Shown piece after piece: positions 54,742-64,000 of a DNA stretch of 64,000 bases. The notes under the pieces are model-generated. The model was not told the DNA's origin and did no database searches. It worked only from the letters and a program-made list of their open reading frames with translations. Position 1 is the stretch's first letter. Every line of letters begins with the position of its first letter. Source of the DNA: Gramella sp. AN32. Lineage in GTDB: Bacteria; Bacteroidota; Bacteroidia; Flavobacteriales; Flavobacteriaceae. The stretch is taken from NCBI RefSeq assembly GCF_023718305.1, contig NZ_QEYO01000006.1, positions 62,001 to 126,000 of the forward strand, read 5' to 3'. The translations under genes and the position numbers were made by a program.

Positions 54742-57075
54742 ATGTCCTATAATAACAAATCTGCAAAAAACGATAATCTGTTCAATACAATGATGGATTT
54801 GTTTTTCCCGTTCTGGCCGTTGCTTGCAGTAATTTTAGTATCAGTTTTATTCTTGGCCTGGGGTTATAAGAAATATGTTACTCCTACTTACGGGGTTTCA
54901 GCTACATTGATTATTAAAGATGAGAACAAAGGGGTGGATGATTCTAGAATGGTGGAATCTATGAACCCATTCGATTCTAAAAAGATAGTGGAGAATGAAA
55001 TCAAGGTAATACAATCTCCAGACCTTATGAAAAAGGTGGTAGATAGCATGAACCTCTACGCTCCTTTTTATGAAGAAACTGAGTTTTTAGGCATGAATAT
55101 AAAATCAATATCTGCTTATAATTCATCCCCCATCCGCCTTCAACTCAAAAACTCCAACAAGATTATTATACAAAATGACAACCCTTCTAAATATTATTTT
55201 ACATACAATCCCACCTCGAAAAATGTAAAAATTGATGGGAAAACCTATCCGCTAAATGAATGGGTTGATACACCTTTTGGAGAAACTATGTTTCTTCCCA
55301 ATAATAATAAAGTTAAACAAGCTAAAAATCCCTTATATTTTCTTTTAATAAATCCCCGTAATGTCACCCAAGGCTTGGCAAAATCTTTAGAAGTTGCCCC
55401 GCCCGAAAAATTGTCCACAGTAATTAATCTTTACATGGAAGATGAGGTGCCAAATCGTGGCGAAGATGTTCTAAACGGATTGATCCAGGCCTACAATCAG
55501 AAAGGTATCGATAACAGGAATAAGCTGGCTGCCAATACCATGGAATTTATTGAAGCCCGTATCAAAAATGTAGAAGATGAATTAAGTACACTTGAAACTG
55601 AAATAGAAGAATTCCGGTCTTCCAAAGGTGTAGTAGACCTTAGCGAGCAGGGAAGAATGTATTTGCAGGATGCCGGTCAAAATGATCAACGAATTGCTGA
55701 TATAAGACTCAAACTTTCCGTATTGGATAAAGTTGAAAATTACATTCAATCCAAAGGCACCGGTGGTAGTATCGTGCCATCAACCTTAGGCATCGATGAC
55801 CCTGTATTAACCCAATTGCTACAAAAACTATACAATGCTGAAACGGAATATGAACGCCTAAAAAAAACAACGGCGGTAAATAACCCAATCTTGATTTCCC
55901 TTGCCGATGAAATCGAAAAAATACGACCAAATATTTTAGATAACGTGCAAAGCCAAAAGAGTAATCTTAATGCTGGTCTTTCCAATTTATATGGTAACTC
56001 AGGGAAATATAGCTCAGCTTTAAAAACAATCCCCGAGAATGAGCGTAAACTGCTGGAAATAACCCGAACGAAAGCGGTAAAAAATGATCTTTTCGCTTAT
56101 TTGTTGCAAAAAAGGGAAGAAATTGCCCTTTCTTACGCACCCTCCAATGAAGATGATACGGTAGTTACTAGTGCCCAGGCTTCTTTAGAACCTGTAAGCC
56201 CCAAAGGAATCAAAATTTATGGATTTGCATTGTTTATTGCTATTGGTCTTTGGATTGTTTATGTGGTGGTTAAAGAAATGCTGAACAAAAAAATACTTTT
56301 TCGTTCTGAGATAGAAGAATCAAGTAATTTACCGGTTATAGGGGAATTGACGCATTTGAAAGGGGGCAAATTGGTCTCTTCGGAAAATCCTGAAGACCTT
56401 GCCATCATTGAACAGTTTAGACATTTGGATGCGCAACTTGGATTGTACAGCAGGACATTCAGAAAAAAGAAAATTTTGGTTACTTCCAGTTTGGCCGGGG
56501 AAGGTAAAAGCTTTGTGAGCAAAAATCTGGCGTATAGTTTAGCAAAATCCGGCAAAAAGGTAATTCTTCTGGACATGGATTTTAGAAAGCCCAATACAAC
56601 AAAAACCTTCCATCTTACAGACCGAAAGGGAATAATCGATTTTTTAAAAGATACGGCACACCTTGATGAACTTATAGTAAATTCTGAAATAAATCCAAAT
56701 CTATTTATTCTTCCCGCTGGTAAACATAGGGAAGACTACACCCAGCTCCTCTTAAATGGGAAATTAGAGTCCTTTTTTAACAGCCTTTCTGAGAGATTTG
56801 ACTATATAATTATGGATTCTGCCCCAATAGGCCTGGTATCTGATGCGAACCTACTTGCTGAATTTAGCGAAATCACATTACTTGTAGTTAGGCACGATTA
56901 TACACCAAAGAAAATTGTTGAAAGATTGGATCAAAATCTTGCCGATAAAAACCTGAACCATATCGGTATCGTATTTAATGGATTGAAAAAAAGAGGTTTC
57001 GTAAAGGAAGATAGCGGATACGGCTATGGTTATAGCCAAGTATATGGATATGGTGATTATATTGCACGAAAATAA
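54742..57075 (+). CDS. wzc: Polysaccharide co-polymerase with tyrosine autokinase (Wzc type)
   Basis: The 777-residue inner-membrane protein controls chain length and export together with Wza. It has a membrane helix near residue 20-40, a Wzz domain and long periplasmic coiled coils (ARIKNVEDELSTLETEIEEF), a second membrane helix near 490-510, and a cytoplasmic BY-kinase with Walker A SSLAGEGKSF, Walker A' ILLDMDFRKP and IIMDSAPIG. The tail SGYGYGYSQVYGYGDY has a Tyr cluster for autophosphorylation. The matching Wzb phosphatase is not in the window. ATG 54742 is used. Confidence 0.93.
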   Translation: MSYNNKSAKNDNLFNTMMDLFFPFWPLLAVILVSVLFLAWGYKKYVTPTYGVSATLIIKDENKGVDDSRMVESMNPFDSKKIVENEIKVIQSPDLMKKVVDSMNLYAPFYEETEFLGMNIKSISAYNSSPIRLQLKNSNKIIIQNDNPSKYYFTYNPTSKNVKIDGKTYPLNEWVDTPFGETMFLPNNNKVKQAKNPLYFLLINPRNVTQGLAKSLEVAPPEKLSTVINLYMEDEVPNRGEDVLNGLIQAYNQKGIDNRNKLAANTMEFIEARIKNVEDELSTLETEIEEFRSSKGVVDLSEQGRMYLQDAGQNDQRIADIRLKLSVLDKVENYIQSKGTGGSIVPSTLGIDDPVLTQLLQKLYNAETEYERLKKTTAVNNPILISLADEIEKIRPNILDNVQSQKSNLNAGLSNLYGNSGKYSSALKTIPENERKLLEITRTKAVKNDLFAYLLQKREEIALSYAPSNEDDTVVTSAQASLEPVSPKGIKIYGFALFIAIGLWIVYVVVKEMLNKKILFRSEIEESSNLPVIGELTHLKGGKLVSSENPEDLAIIEQFRHLDAQLGLYSRTFRKKKILVTSSLAGEGKSFVSKNLAYSLAKSGKKVILLDMDFRKPNTTKTFHLTDRKGIIDFLKDTAHLDELIVNSEINPNLFILPAGKHREDYTQLLLNGKLESFFNSLSERFDYIIMDSAPIGLVSDANLLAEFSEITLLVVRHDYTPKKIVERLDQNLADKNLNHIGIVFNGLKKRGFVKEDSGYGYGYSQVYGYGDYIARK

Positions 57076-57110
57076 TTAATGTTGATCATCTTAAAAAAGA
57101 AATTTAATGT

Positions 57111-58493
57111 ATGATTAACAGGTACCTTCAACCATTACTCAGTTTTTCTCAAAAATTTCTTAATAAGGGGCAGGAACGGAGTATAAAAGCTAAAAAAAAT
57201 ATACTTTCTGCAATTCTAATTAAGGGGGGAAGTATTGGAATTAGTTTGTTGCTTGTACCCTTGACCATTAATTATGTAAATGCCGATCGTTACGGTATTT
57301 GGTTGACCATTAGTTCAATCGTTGCATGGTTCAGTTTTTTTGATATCGGCCTCACCCAAGGTCTAAGGAACAAGTTTGCGTTGGCCAAAGCTGAAGGGGA
57401 CGATGAAAGCGCACAGGTTTATGTGAGTACTACATATGCTGTCCTAGGAATAATTTTTACAGTTCTTTGGGGGCTTTTTCTTCTGATAAATCCGTTATTG
57501 AATTGGAGCGATATTCTAAAAGTTTCACCTGATTTCTCTAAGGAGATTTCATTACTGGCTGCAATTGTTTTTTCATACTTCTGCTTACAATTTATTTTAA
57601 GGGTTGTAACAACAATTATTACAGCAGATCAAGAACCAGCAAGAGCATCTCTTATAGATTTTATAGGGCAGGTTATCTCCCTTTTGATAATTGGTATTCT
57701 TGTATCTACTACTGTGGGTTCTTTAATATATTTAGGAATTGCTCTTTGTGTTGCTCCTATCATCGTCTTGGTAGGGGCAAATTTTTTTTTCTTTTCAGGA
57801 AAATATAAATTATACCGGCCTTCATTGAGCAAGGTAAAATTCTCCCACGCCAAAAGTCTTTTTAACCTGGGCAGCATATTTTTTATTATACAGATTGCTG
57901 GAATCATACAGTTTGAATCTGCCAACATTATTATTTCCAGAAATTTTGGTCCTGAAGATGTCACGGACTTTAATATTGTTTACAAATATTTTGGGATTTT
58001 GAATATGGCATTTATGATATTTATTACCCCATTTTGGTCCGCTTCTACCGAAGCTTTTTTAAAAGGTGATTTACAATGGATAAGAAAGAGTATTAAACAA
58101 TATAATATCCTGAATATCTTTTTTATTTTCATAGGTGCTTTTATGCTCGTGTTTTCCGGATATGTCTATACCTTATGGCTTGGCGAAGGAACAGTAAATA
58201 TTAACTTTGCATTATCTCTTTGGGGGTTCCTATATTTTAGCGTTATGATGTTTGGTTCCAAATATGTTAATTTTTTAAATGGAATTAGTGCTTTGCGCAT
58301 ACAATTTTGGGCCAGTATTACAAGCCCTTTTCTATTTATAGCTTTGGTTTTTTTATTTATTAAATATTTTAAAATGGGGGTATATTCTTTATTTCTGGCC
58401 TCAATCATTGCTAATTTCAATGGTTTCATACTTGCGCCCCTTCAATACTATATGATCATTGTTAAAAATAAAAAAGGGCTTTGGCTTAGGTAA
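57111..58493 (+). CDS. wzx: Polysaccharide flippase (Wzx/MATE-like)
   Basis: A 460-residue integral membrane protein with about 12 to 14 helices: GGSIGISLLLVPLTINYVNA and DRYGIWLTISSIVAWFSFFD, DIGLTQGLRNKFA are the usual start of the polysaccharide synthase/flippase family. It should flip the lipid-linked repeat unit to the periplasm. It follows wzc by 35 bases in the same direction. Confidence 0.9.
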   Translation: MINRYLQPLLSFSQKFLNKGQERSIKAKKNILSAILIKGGSIGISLLLVPLTINYVNADRYGIWLTISSIVAWFSFFDIGLTQGLRNKFALAKAEGDDESAQVYVSTTYAVLGIIFTVLWGLFLLINPLLNWSDILKVSPDFSKEISLLAAIVFSYFCLQFILRVVTTIITADQEPARASLIDFIGQVISLLIIGILVSTTVGSLIYLGIALCVAPIIVLVGANFFFFSGKYKLYRPSLSKVKFSHAKSLFNLGSIFFIIQIAGIIQFESANIIISRNFGPEDVTDFNIVYKYFGILNMAFMIFITPFWSASTEAFLKGDLQWIRKSIKQYNILNIFFIFIGAFMLVFSGYVYTLWLGEGTVNINFALSLWGFLYFSVMMFGSKYVNFLNGISALRIQFWASITSPFLFIALVFLFIKYFKMGVYSLFLASIIANFNGFILAPLQYYMIIVKNKKGLWLR

Positions 58494-58502
58494 TACCTCT
58501 TT

Positions 58503-59729
58503 ATGACCGATTTAAATATACTTCATCTCCAATACAAAACCACAGAGTCTAGTCCAGCTAATAGACTTCACAATGCCTTTGTGGACGCGGGGATCAATTC
58601 CAACCTTCTTTCTTTATATAACGAGATAGACGAACAAAAAAATAATTCCAGTCTTGGGAGAAAGTCTAAATGGATTTCTCAAATAAACAATCGAACAGAA
58701 ACCTATTTAAAAAGCAAAATGACCTCTGAATTTGGGATTTTTTCCTTTCCGGTCATTGGTTCTAATATTTCGGAAATGGATGTGGTCATTGAAGCAGATG
58801 TCATATATATCCATTGGGTGCTCAACGGTTTTTTAAGCCTTAAAAATATTGAGCAGTTGATCAAACTCAACAAACCTATAATATTTTTTATGCATGATAT
58901 GTGGACCATTACGGGAGGTTGCCATCACAGCTTTGGATGTGATAAATACATGGAGCACTGCCACAACTGCAAATTTTTTAGAGGAGAGAAGCAGAATGAC
59001 TTATCTTCGCGGGAATTTAAAATAAAGAAAAGATTATTTTCAAGGTTTGATAATATATATTTCGTAGCTCCAAGTAAATGGCTTTATGATTGTGCAAAAC
59101 AGTCTGCACTTACAAAAGAAAAGCCTGTATTTTATATCCCCAATTATTTAGACGCCAAAATATTCAAACCATTTGAGAAGAACGTTGCCAAAAATATGCT
59201 CAATATTCAAAAAGATGATATCGTTATTGCTTTTGGCGCCATTTCTATCGATAGCCCTTATAAGGGATGGAAGTACCTGCAGAAGGCGTTGGAAATAATG
59301 GAAGAAGAAGGCAATTATAAAAATGTGAGTATATTGATATTTGGAAGTGGATTCAAACAGGAGGTTGCCGAAGCGATACCGTATAAAACAAAATTCATGG
59401 GATTTCTTACTAATGAATATGCAACGAACATTATGTATAACGCAGCAGATGTCTTCCTGGCACCATCCCTTGCGGATAATCTGCCATATTCCATTTTAGA
59501 ATCCCATTATTGCGGCACTCCAGTGGTTGCTTTTAATATAGGAGGAATACCTGATTTGATCGAACACAAAGGTAACGGCTATCTTGCAGAATATAAAAAT
59601 TCGATTGATCTAGCAAAGGGAATAAAGTATTGCATTGATTACGATGTCAAGGGCTATGCTTTACCTGAGTTTGAAGGTAATTTGCTCATTGGTAAACATG
59701 TAGATCTAATAGAACAAATATTGAACTAA
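58503..59729 (+). CDS. Glycosyltransferase family 4 (WcaC-like)
   Basis: A 408-residue GT-B enzyme. The N-terminal domain has the Cys/His-rich HDMWTITGGCHHSFGCDKY and HCHNC, which is a marker of WcaC-like transferases. The C-terminal donor domain has GAISIDSPYKGWKYL, FMGFLTNEYATNIMYNAADV and FLAPSLADNLPYSILESHYC-GTPVVAF with the E-x7-E type motif. It adds one sugar of the repeat unit. Donor and linkage cannot be predicted. Confidence 0.9.
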   Translation: MTDLNILHLQYKTTESSPANRLHNAFVDAGINSNLLSLYNEIDEQKNNSSLGRKSKWISQINNRTETYLKSKMTSEFGIFSFPVIGSNISEMDVVIEADVIYIHWVLNGFLSLKNIEQLIKLNKPIIFFMHDMWTITGGCHHSFGCDKYMEHCHNCKFFRGEKQNDLSSREFKIKKRLFSRFDNIYFVAPSKWLYDCAKQSALTKEKPVFYIPNYLDAKIFKPFEKNVAKNMLNIQKDDIVIAFGAISIDSPYKGWKYLQKALEIMEEEGNYKNVSILIFGSGFKQEVAEAIPYKTKFMGFLTNEYATNIMYNAADVFLAPSLADNLPYSILESHYCGTPVVAFNIGGIPDLIEHKGNGYLAEYKNSIDLAKGIKYCIDYDVKGYALPEFEGNLLIGKHVDLIEQILN

Positions 59730-59733
59730 GAAG

Positions 59734-61050
59734 TTGATTTTAAAGAATCAGGAAATTTTAGAAGATGATTTATATTTGGGCCGCAGGGATCGCCAGGTGC
59801 TCAATCTTTTCTGGTTCGGGTTTGTACTGTATACAGCGGGCTACACAATTTCTACTACTGATACTGTCAACTATAATGTATGTCAGGCTATTCAAATTAT
59901 CGGGATTCTTATTTTTATACCCATGGCCATTCATTTAATGAGCTATACTATAAAAAACAGGTACCTACAAGGTATATATATATTGTACGTATGTTGGTTG
60001 TTGGTAATAGTAGTAAGGGGTGTTGAATTTAATTATGACTCTATAAAGTTTACCCTATTTGATGCATGGTTTGGGGTTTTTTTGTATTTAGTCCCACTTT
60101 TTTTATTGTTCCCTAAAAAATTGATCTTCTATAAACGGATTTTTGATATTATTGTAATTTTAGGAATTATCTACCTTATTTATGACGCTCTATATATCCA
60201 ACAGTTAATGCGGGGTGACTTAGAAAATTTACAAAGTCAGGCAATTGTTGAATACTTTTCTAAAACCTTGGCAACCCCGTGTTTATTTCTGGTACTTACC
60301 TATAGATACCATACATTTAGAAGGAAGTTATTCGCTATGGGTATAATAGTAATAACCGTATTTTTTGCATTGATCAGGGCGAGGAGAGGCTTATTGGTAA
60401 TGGAATTGCTACCATTGGTATTGGTTTATCTTCTCTATCTTTCCAATACTGGCGGTAAACTTTTTATTATATTAATGTCAATTTTGCTAAGTGGTATTGT
60501 AGTGGTGTTGGGATTAGAACTTTTCAATGCGGAACAGGACGGCCTATTCGGCAATCTTATGGATCGGGGTTTGGAAGATACGAGGTCGTTAGTTGAAACA
60601 TGTTTTTATCAGGATATGACCGCTAAAGATTGGCTACTAGGCCGTGGTTTGATGGGTGAATATTTTTGTCCCGGGATAGATGTCAATGAGGTGACCGGCT
60701 ATAGAGGTACTATAGAGACAGATTATCTCCAGCTAATCTTAAAAGGTGGGGTAATTTCTTTATTCCTTTTTCTATTGATAACGATCCCGGCTATTTTTAA
60801 AGGACTTTTTTATTCCAGTAATTTGCTTAGCAAGGCAGCTGCTATGTGGATAGTTTGGGTTTTAATTATCATGTACCCCTCAACTATTCACACTTTCACC
60901 ATGCAGTATATTTTATTATGGATTGCTGTTGGGATTTGCTATTCCAAAACCATTAGAAATATTCCAGAACAGTTTCTTGTGGATTATTTTAAGGGAAATG
61001 AAAATCCTATCTCACTTACTCAGGAAGAAATAGAAGAACGAGCTTATTAA
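59734..61050 (+). CDS. wzy: O-antigen/exopolysaccharide polymerase or ligase-like membrane protein
   Basis: The 438-residue product has ten or more membrane helices and a periplasmic loop (about 265-330) with LVETCFYQDMTAKDWLLGRG and GYRGTIETDYLQLILKGGVI, fitting the Wzy/WaaL group. In a Wzx/Wzc cluster the polymerase function is most likely. There is no ATG near; TTG 59734 is used, four bases after the preceding gene. Confidence 0.82.
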   Translation: MILKNQEILEDDLYLGRRDRQVLNLFWFGFVLYTAGYTISTTDTVNYNVCQAIQIIGILIFIPMAIHLMSYTIKNRYLQGIYILYVCWLLVIVVRGVEFNYDSIKFTLFDAWFGVFLYLVPLFLLFPKKLIFYKRIFDIIVILGIIYLIYDALYIQQLMRGDLENLQSQAIVEYFSKTLATPCLFLVLTYRYHTFRRKLFAMGIIVITVFFALIRARRGLLVMELLPLVLVYLLYLSNTGGKLFIILMSILLSGIVVVLGLELFNAEQDGLFGNLMDRGLEDTRSLVETCFYQDMTAKDWLLGRGLMGEYFCPGIDVNEVTGYRGTIETDYLQLILKGGVISLFLFLLITIPAIFKGLFYSSNLLSKAAAMWIVWVLIIMYPSTIHTFTMQYILLWIAVGICYSKTIRNIPEQFLVDYFKGNENPISLTQEEIEERAY

Positions 61051-61060
61051 AATTAAATCT

Positions 61061-62404
61061 ATGCCCATACCAAAAGTTCTTATTATAAATCAACCTTTTA
61101 ACAACAATACGGGTGGCGGGATTACCCTTTCTAACCTTTTCGGTAATTGGGAACGAGAAAAATTAGCTGTTGCGTGCTCGGGATATTTGCTTAAAGAAGA
61201 TATGGATCCCAAGTTATGCAATAATTATTATCAATTGGGCTCTAAAGAGCGTAAATGGATTTTCCCTTTTAACCTGTTCAGTAGGAAATATTACTCGGGT
61301 GGTTTAAATATGAACAATCTTGCAGCTACTCAAGACAAGGTAGTTATTAAAAAATCAAAACTACGGGTTAAGCTGATAATGGAATACATAAATCCCATTC
61401 TTGAATATATTGGATTTTCAAATTTTCAGGCTAAAACAAAGTTGTCTCCAGAATTTTGTTCCTGGATAGATAATTATAATCCTGATGTTTTATATATTCA
61501 AACTCATACCAGAGAAGACATTTTATTTGCAATCGAGGTTTGTGATTATGTAAAACGACCTATGGTTTTCCATATGATGGATGATTGGCCTACATTAATT
61601 GGAGTAAAAGGCCTCTTAAAAAATTTTTGGAAAAGAAAAATAAACAAAGAATTTAGGCTCTTGTTAGATAGAGCAGAGTTGCTTATGGGAATAAGCGATT
61701 ATATGTGCGAGGAATATAAAAAACGATATGGGAAAAAATTCATCACTTTTCATAACCCTATAAAATTGGATTTTTGGAAAAAAGGGCAAAGGGAGAATTA
61801 TGAGTTTCCCAAAAGTCCAACAGTATTATATGCCGGAAGATTGGGCCTTGGTATTGATAGATCCTTAAAAAGCATAGCGGAAGCAATACAAAAGGTTAAT
61901 GAAGAACTGCAAACAAATGTAAAATTTGTGGTTCAGGCACAGGATGCACCAGATTGGATCAAGAATGATAAAAATATAGAACATAGAGGATTTGTAAAAT
62001 ATGAAGAACTTCCAAGGATTTTTTCAAATGCAGATCTTTTAATCCTTCCTTACGACTTTAGTGCAGAATCATTAAGTTATATAAAATATTCTATGCCCAC
62101 AAAAGCTCCGGAATACATGGCAAGCGGTACTCCAATTGTTATTTTCGCCCCTCAGGATACAGCATTGGTTCAATATGCTGAAAAATACAATTGGGCAGCT
62201 ATAGTCACAAATAACGACGTTGACGTATTAGCGGAAAAGTTAAAGCAATTATTTATTGAGGTATCCCTTAGGGAAGATATAGCAAAAACCGCAAAAAATA
62301 TAGCTGAAATTCGCCATGATTCAGAACGTGTAGTGAAAGAATTTCAACAAATGATTTTGAAGGTGGCAGAAAATAATAAATATGAAGAAACACTTACCTT
62401 GTGA
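61061..62404 (+). CDS. Glycosyltransferase family 4-like
   Basis: The 447-residue GT-B protein opens with VLIINQPFNNNTGGGITLSN, has MVFHMMDDWPTLIG in the N-terminal half, and a donor-binding half with VLYAGRLGLGIDRSLKSIA, ILPYDFSAESLSYIKYSMPT and APEYMASGTPIVIFAP, as in GT4 enzymes. It builds the repeat unit. Neighbours are ten bases upstream and 85 bases downstream. Confidence 0.88.
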   Translation: MPIPKVLIINQPFNNNTGGGITLSNLFGNWEREKLAVACSGYLLKEDMDPKLCNNYYQLGSKERKWIFPFNLFSRKYYSGGLNMNNLAATQDKVVIKKSKLRVKLIMEYINPILEYIGFSNFQAKTKLSPEFCSWIDNYNPDVLYIQTHTREDILFAIEVCDYVKRPMVFHMMDDWPTLIGVKGLLKNFWKRKINKEFRLLLDRAELLMGISDYMCEEYKKRYGKKFITFHNPIKLDFWKKGQRENYEFPKSPTVLYAGRLGLGIDRSLKSIAEAIQKVNEELQTNVKFVVQAQDAPDWIKNDKNIEHRGFVKYEELPRIFSNADLLILPYDFSAESLSYIKYSMPTKAPEYMASGTPIVIFAPQDTALVQYAEKYNWAAIVTNNDVDVLAEKLKQLFIEVSLREDIAKTAKNIAEIRHDSERVVKEFQQMILKVAENNKYEETLTL

Positions 62405-62489
62405 ACCACTTGGGTGGTTGGGTATCTCCACTTAAAAAAGGACAAATTATAGCGTAAAGTTAAGTTTGGCATTACTTGAAAATATTGAA

Positions 62490-63617
62490 ATGAAATTATT
62501 ATTTATTTGTTCAAATAACTTCCAAACCCTTCCTGGGGGTGGTGGTTCAAAATGTACCAACAGGAATTACCTTTCTTTTTGCGATATTCTTGGAAAAGAT
62601 AGCGTTGACGTTATTCAATTAGCCACTCCGCTGAAAAAAAATCTATCCTCCATTTTATCTAGGTTTAGAAACTATTCTAAAGGATATAATGCCGGCTTGT
62701 CCCAAAAAGTGATAATAAGTATTCTGGAGCGGTCACTTAAGTATAATTACATTTTTATAGATTCATCCTATTATGGAATAATTTGTAAATGCCTAAAAAA
62801 AAATAATTACAAAGGACAAATTATATGTTTTTTTCACAACGTTGAACATAAGATGCATCTTCAGCAAGCAAAAGCAAGCCCCTTCAACTTTTGGCGAAAT
62901 TTTATTATCTACCACAATGAAAAAAGCGCCGTAAAATTTTCAGATCAGGTAATTGTTTTGAATGAAAGGGATTTAATGGATCTGGATGAGATTTATAAAT
63001 TACCACATATTAGCACCCATATCATCCCGATAAGTTTTAAAGACAGTTATCATTTGGAGAAAATAAACCTTCAGGAGCAAACAATTATACCCCCGGTTTT
63101 TTTATTTGTGGGGAGTGATTGGTTTGCAAATATCCATGGGATTACTTGGTTTGTAGAAGAGATATTGGATCATGTGGATATAAAATTGCAAATAGCGGGA
63201 GGGGCGTCCAATGTGTTGAAGAAAAAATTTATTAATTCTAAAATACAATTTTTGGGTTTTGTGCCAGATCTTGCTTCCGTAATAGTTAATGCTGATTTTA
63301 TATTGGCCCCCCTTTTTAAGGGAGGAGGTATGAAGGTCAAAATTTGTGAAGCACTAATGTATGGAAAAAATATAGTGGGAACTAAAGAGGCCTTTATGGG
63401 ATATGATTTAGACCTGCAACAAACAGGAGCAGAATGCAATAACAAAAGCGACTTTATTCGAGTACTTAATGAATGTTCCTCTTCAAAAAGACAAAAGTTC
63501 AACATATATAATAGAAATCGTTTTTTAGAAAGTTATTCTTTTACCTCTACCTTAGAAAAATTTAAAAGAGTTCTTGAAAAGTCAGATGTGCCTGCTTCAA
63601 AAGAAACCCCCCATTAA
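62490..63617 (+). CDS. Glycosyltransferase (GT-B fold)
   Basis: The 375-residue protein starts MKLLFICSNNFQTLPGGGGS and has a donor domain with FLFVGSDWFANIHGITWFVE, IQFLGFVPDLASVIVNADFI and LAPLFKGGGMKVKICEALMYG, the pattern of Glycos_transf_4/1 enzymes (WfgS/TagE-like). The longer frame starting with TTG 62466 is not used because ATG 62490 begins the Rossmann strand. It ends ten bases before the next gene. Confidence 0.88.
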   Translation: MKLLFICSNNFQTLPGGGGSKCTNRNYLSFCDILGKDSVDVIQLATPLKKNLSSILSRFRNYSKGYNAGLSQKVIISILERSLKYNYIFIDSSYYGIICKCLKKNNYKGQIICFFHNVEHKMHLQQAKASPFNFWRNFIIYHNEKSAVKFSDQVIVLNERDLMDLDEIYKLPHISTHIIPISFKDSYHLEKINLQEQTIIPPVFLFVGSDWFANIHGITWFVEEILDHVDIKLQIAGGASNVLKKKFINSKIQFLGFVPDLASVIVNADFILAPLFKGGGMKVKICEALMYGKNIVGTKEAFMGYDLDLQQTGAECNNKSDFIRVLNECSSSKRQKFNIYNRNRFLESYSFTSTLEKFKRVLEKSDVPASKETPH

Positions 63618-63627
63618 AGCTATAGAA

Positions 63628-64000
63628 ATGAAGGGGATAAGTGTTATAATTCCCACCTACAATAGGACAGAACTTGCAAAAGAAGCTGTGCATAGTGTGC
63701 TAGAGCAGGACTTTTCGTGTCCCATAGAAATCATCGTTTCAGACGATGGTTCTACAGATGAGACGCTGTCCGCGCTAACTTCTTTTGGTAACAAGGTGAA
63801 AATTCTAAAAAAACCAGACGATTGTAATTCCCAAGGAGTTTCTGGTGCGCGTAACCGAGGGCTTTTAAAAGCGACACAACCCTTTATCAGTTTTTTAGAT
63901 TCCGATGATTTTTATCTTCCTGGCCACCTGCAAAAAATGAAGGAGGCCATAGAATCTGACCCTGAATTAGGTTTTGCTCTCTGTAATTCTTTAATAATGA
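63628..64000 (+). CDS. Glycosyltransferase family 2, N-terminal part (cut by window end)
   Basis: ATG 63628 opens a frame that runs to the window end (124 codons). MKGISVIIPTYNRTELAKEA, IIVSDDGSTDET, GVSGARNRGLLKA and FISFLDSDDFYLPGHL are the GT-A family 2 motifs, including the D-x-D (DSDD) metal site. Last seen member of the polysaccharide cluster, which must continue to the right. Confidence 0.92.
   Translation, partial: MKGISVIIPTYNRTELAKEAVHSVLEQDFSCPIEIIVSDDGSTDETLSALTSFGNKVKILKKPDDCNSQGVSGARNRGLLKATQPFISFLDSDDFYLPGHLQKMKEAIESDPELGFALCNSLIM

Noticed and set aside
1..64000. tRNA, rRNA, CRISPR arrays, intact insertion sequences, prophage
   Set aside because: No cloverleaf, rRNA-like segment, regular repeat-spacer array or transposase/integrase motif was recognised on either strand by eye.

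Overview
The window reads as the chromosome of a marine-type member of the Bacteroidota, family Flavobacteriaceae (Gramella/Christiangramia, Salegentibacter or Zunongwangia are the closest guesses from protein style; species not determinable). Signs are the fused lpxC-fabZ gene, PorX (type IX secretion response regulator with a PglZ-type domain), hisB as a phosphatase-dehydratase fusion, long-form hisG, TAnnTTTG-type promoters, AT-rich DNA and near absence of purine-rich ribosome binding sites.

Layout. 1-0.5 kb: the end of a polysaccharide flippase gene from a cluster that lies mostly outside. 0.6-13.2 kb: a secreted tyrosine/serine-rich protein behind a sigma54-like promoter, uvrA, an ECF sigma factor with a structured leader and a 50-aa follower, a cysteine-free endonuclease III, bcp, and a leftward group porX - tsaE - small secreted peptide - membrane protein - ald - small membrane protein. 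13.2-27 kb: the lipid A block lpxD - lpxC/fabZ - lpxA - efp - lpxD paralogue - NTF2-like, interrupted by a BlaI/BlaR1-type pair with two visible operators, then sucD, a MntA/HepT toxin-antitoxin pair, fabG, a VWA-type membrane protein and an SPFH protein. 26.7-34.3 kb: a complete his operon (GDCBHAF-IE) headed by a His-rich leader peptide and a textbook attenuator. 34.3-47 kb: housekeeping and peptide-metabolism genes, including an internally deleted pirin relic, a NYN nuclease, a cation transporter, a DPP-IV-type peptidase, a TruA-like enzyme, CorA, a lactonase-like propeller, and a three-gene operon of a DUF1704/MATCAP-like metallopeptidase, a GshB-like ATP-grasp ligase and an AstE/AspA-like deacylase.

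47-64 kb is accessory: an extracellular polysaccharide cluster with UDP-glucuronate decarboxylase, initiating sugar-phosphate transferase, decayed gmd and fcl genes (loss of GDP-fucose synthesis), a GH16 lipoprotein, Wza, Wzc, Wzx, Wzy and four glycosyltransferases, the last cut by the window end. A gene-poor stretch of about 1 kb carrying a consensus promoter precedes it.

The observations I would follow first are the his attenuator, the DUF1704/ATP-grasp/deacylase operon, the hairpin leader on the ECF sigma gene, the sigma54 promoter on the secreted protein, the Fe-S-less Nth, the overlapping secreted peptide/membrane protein pair, and the decayed fucose genes. No tRNA, rRNA, CRISPR array or intact insertion sequence was seen. 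All assignments come from reading motifs by eye; no database search was run.
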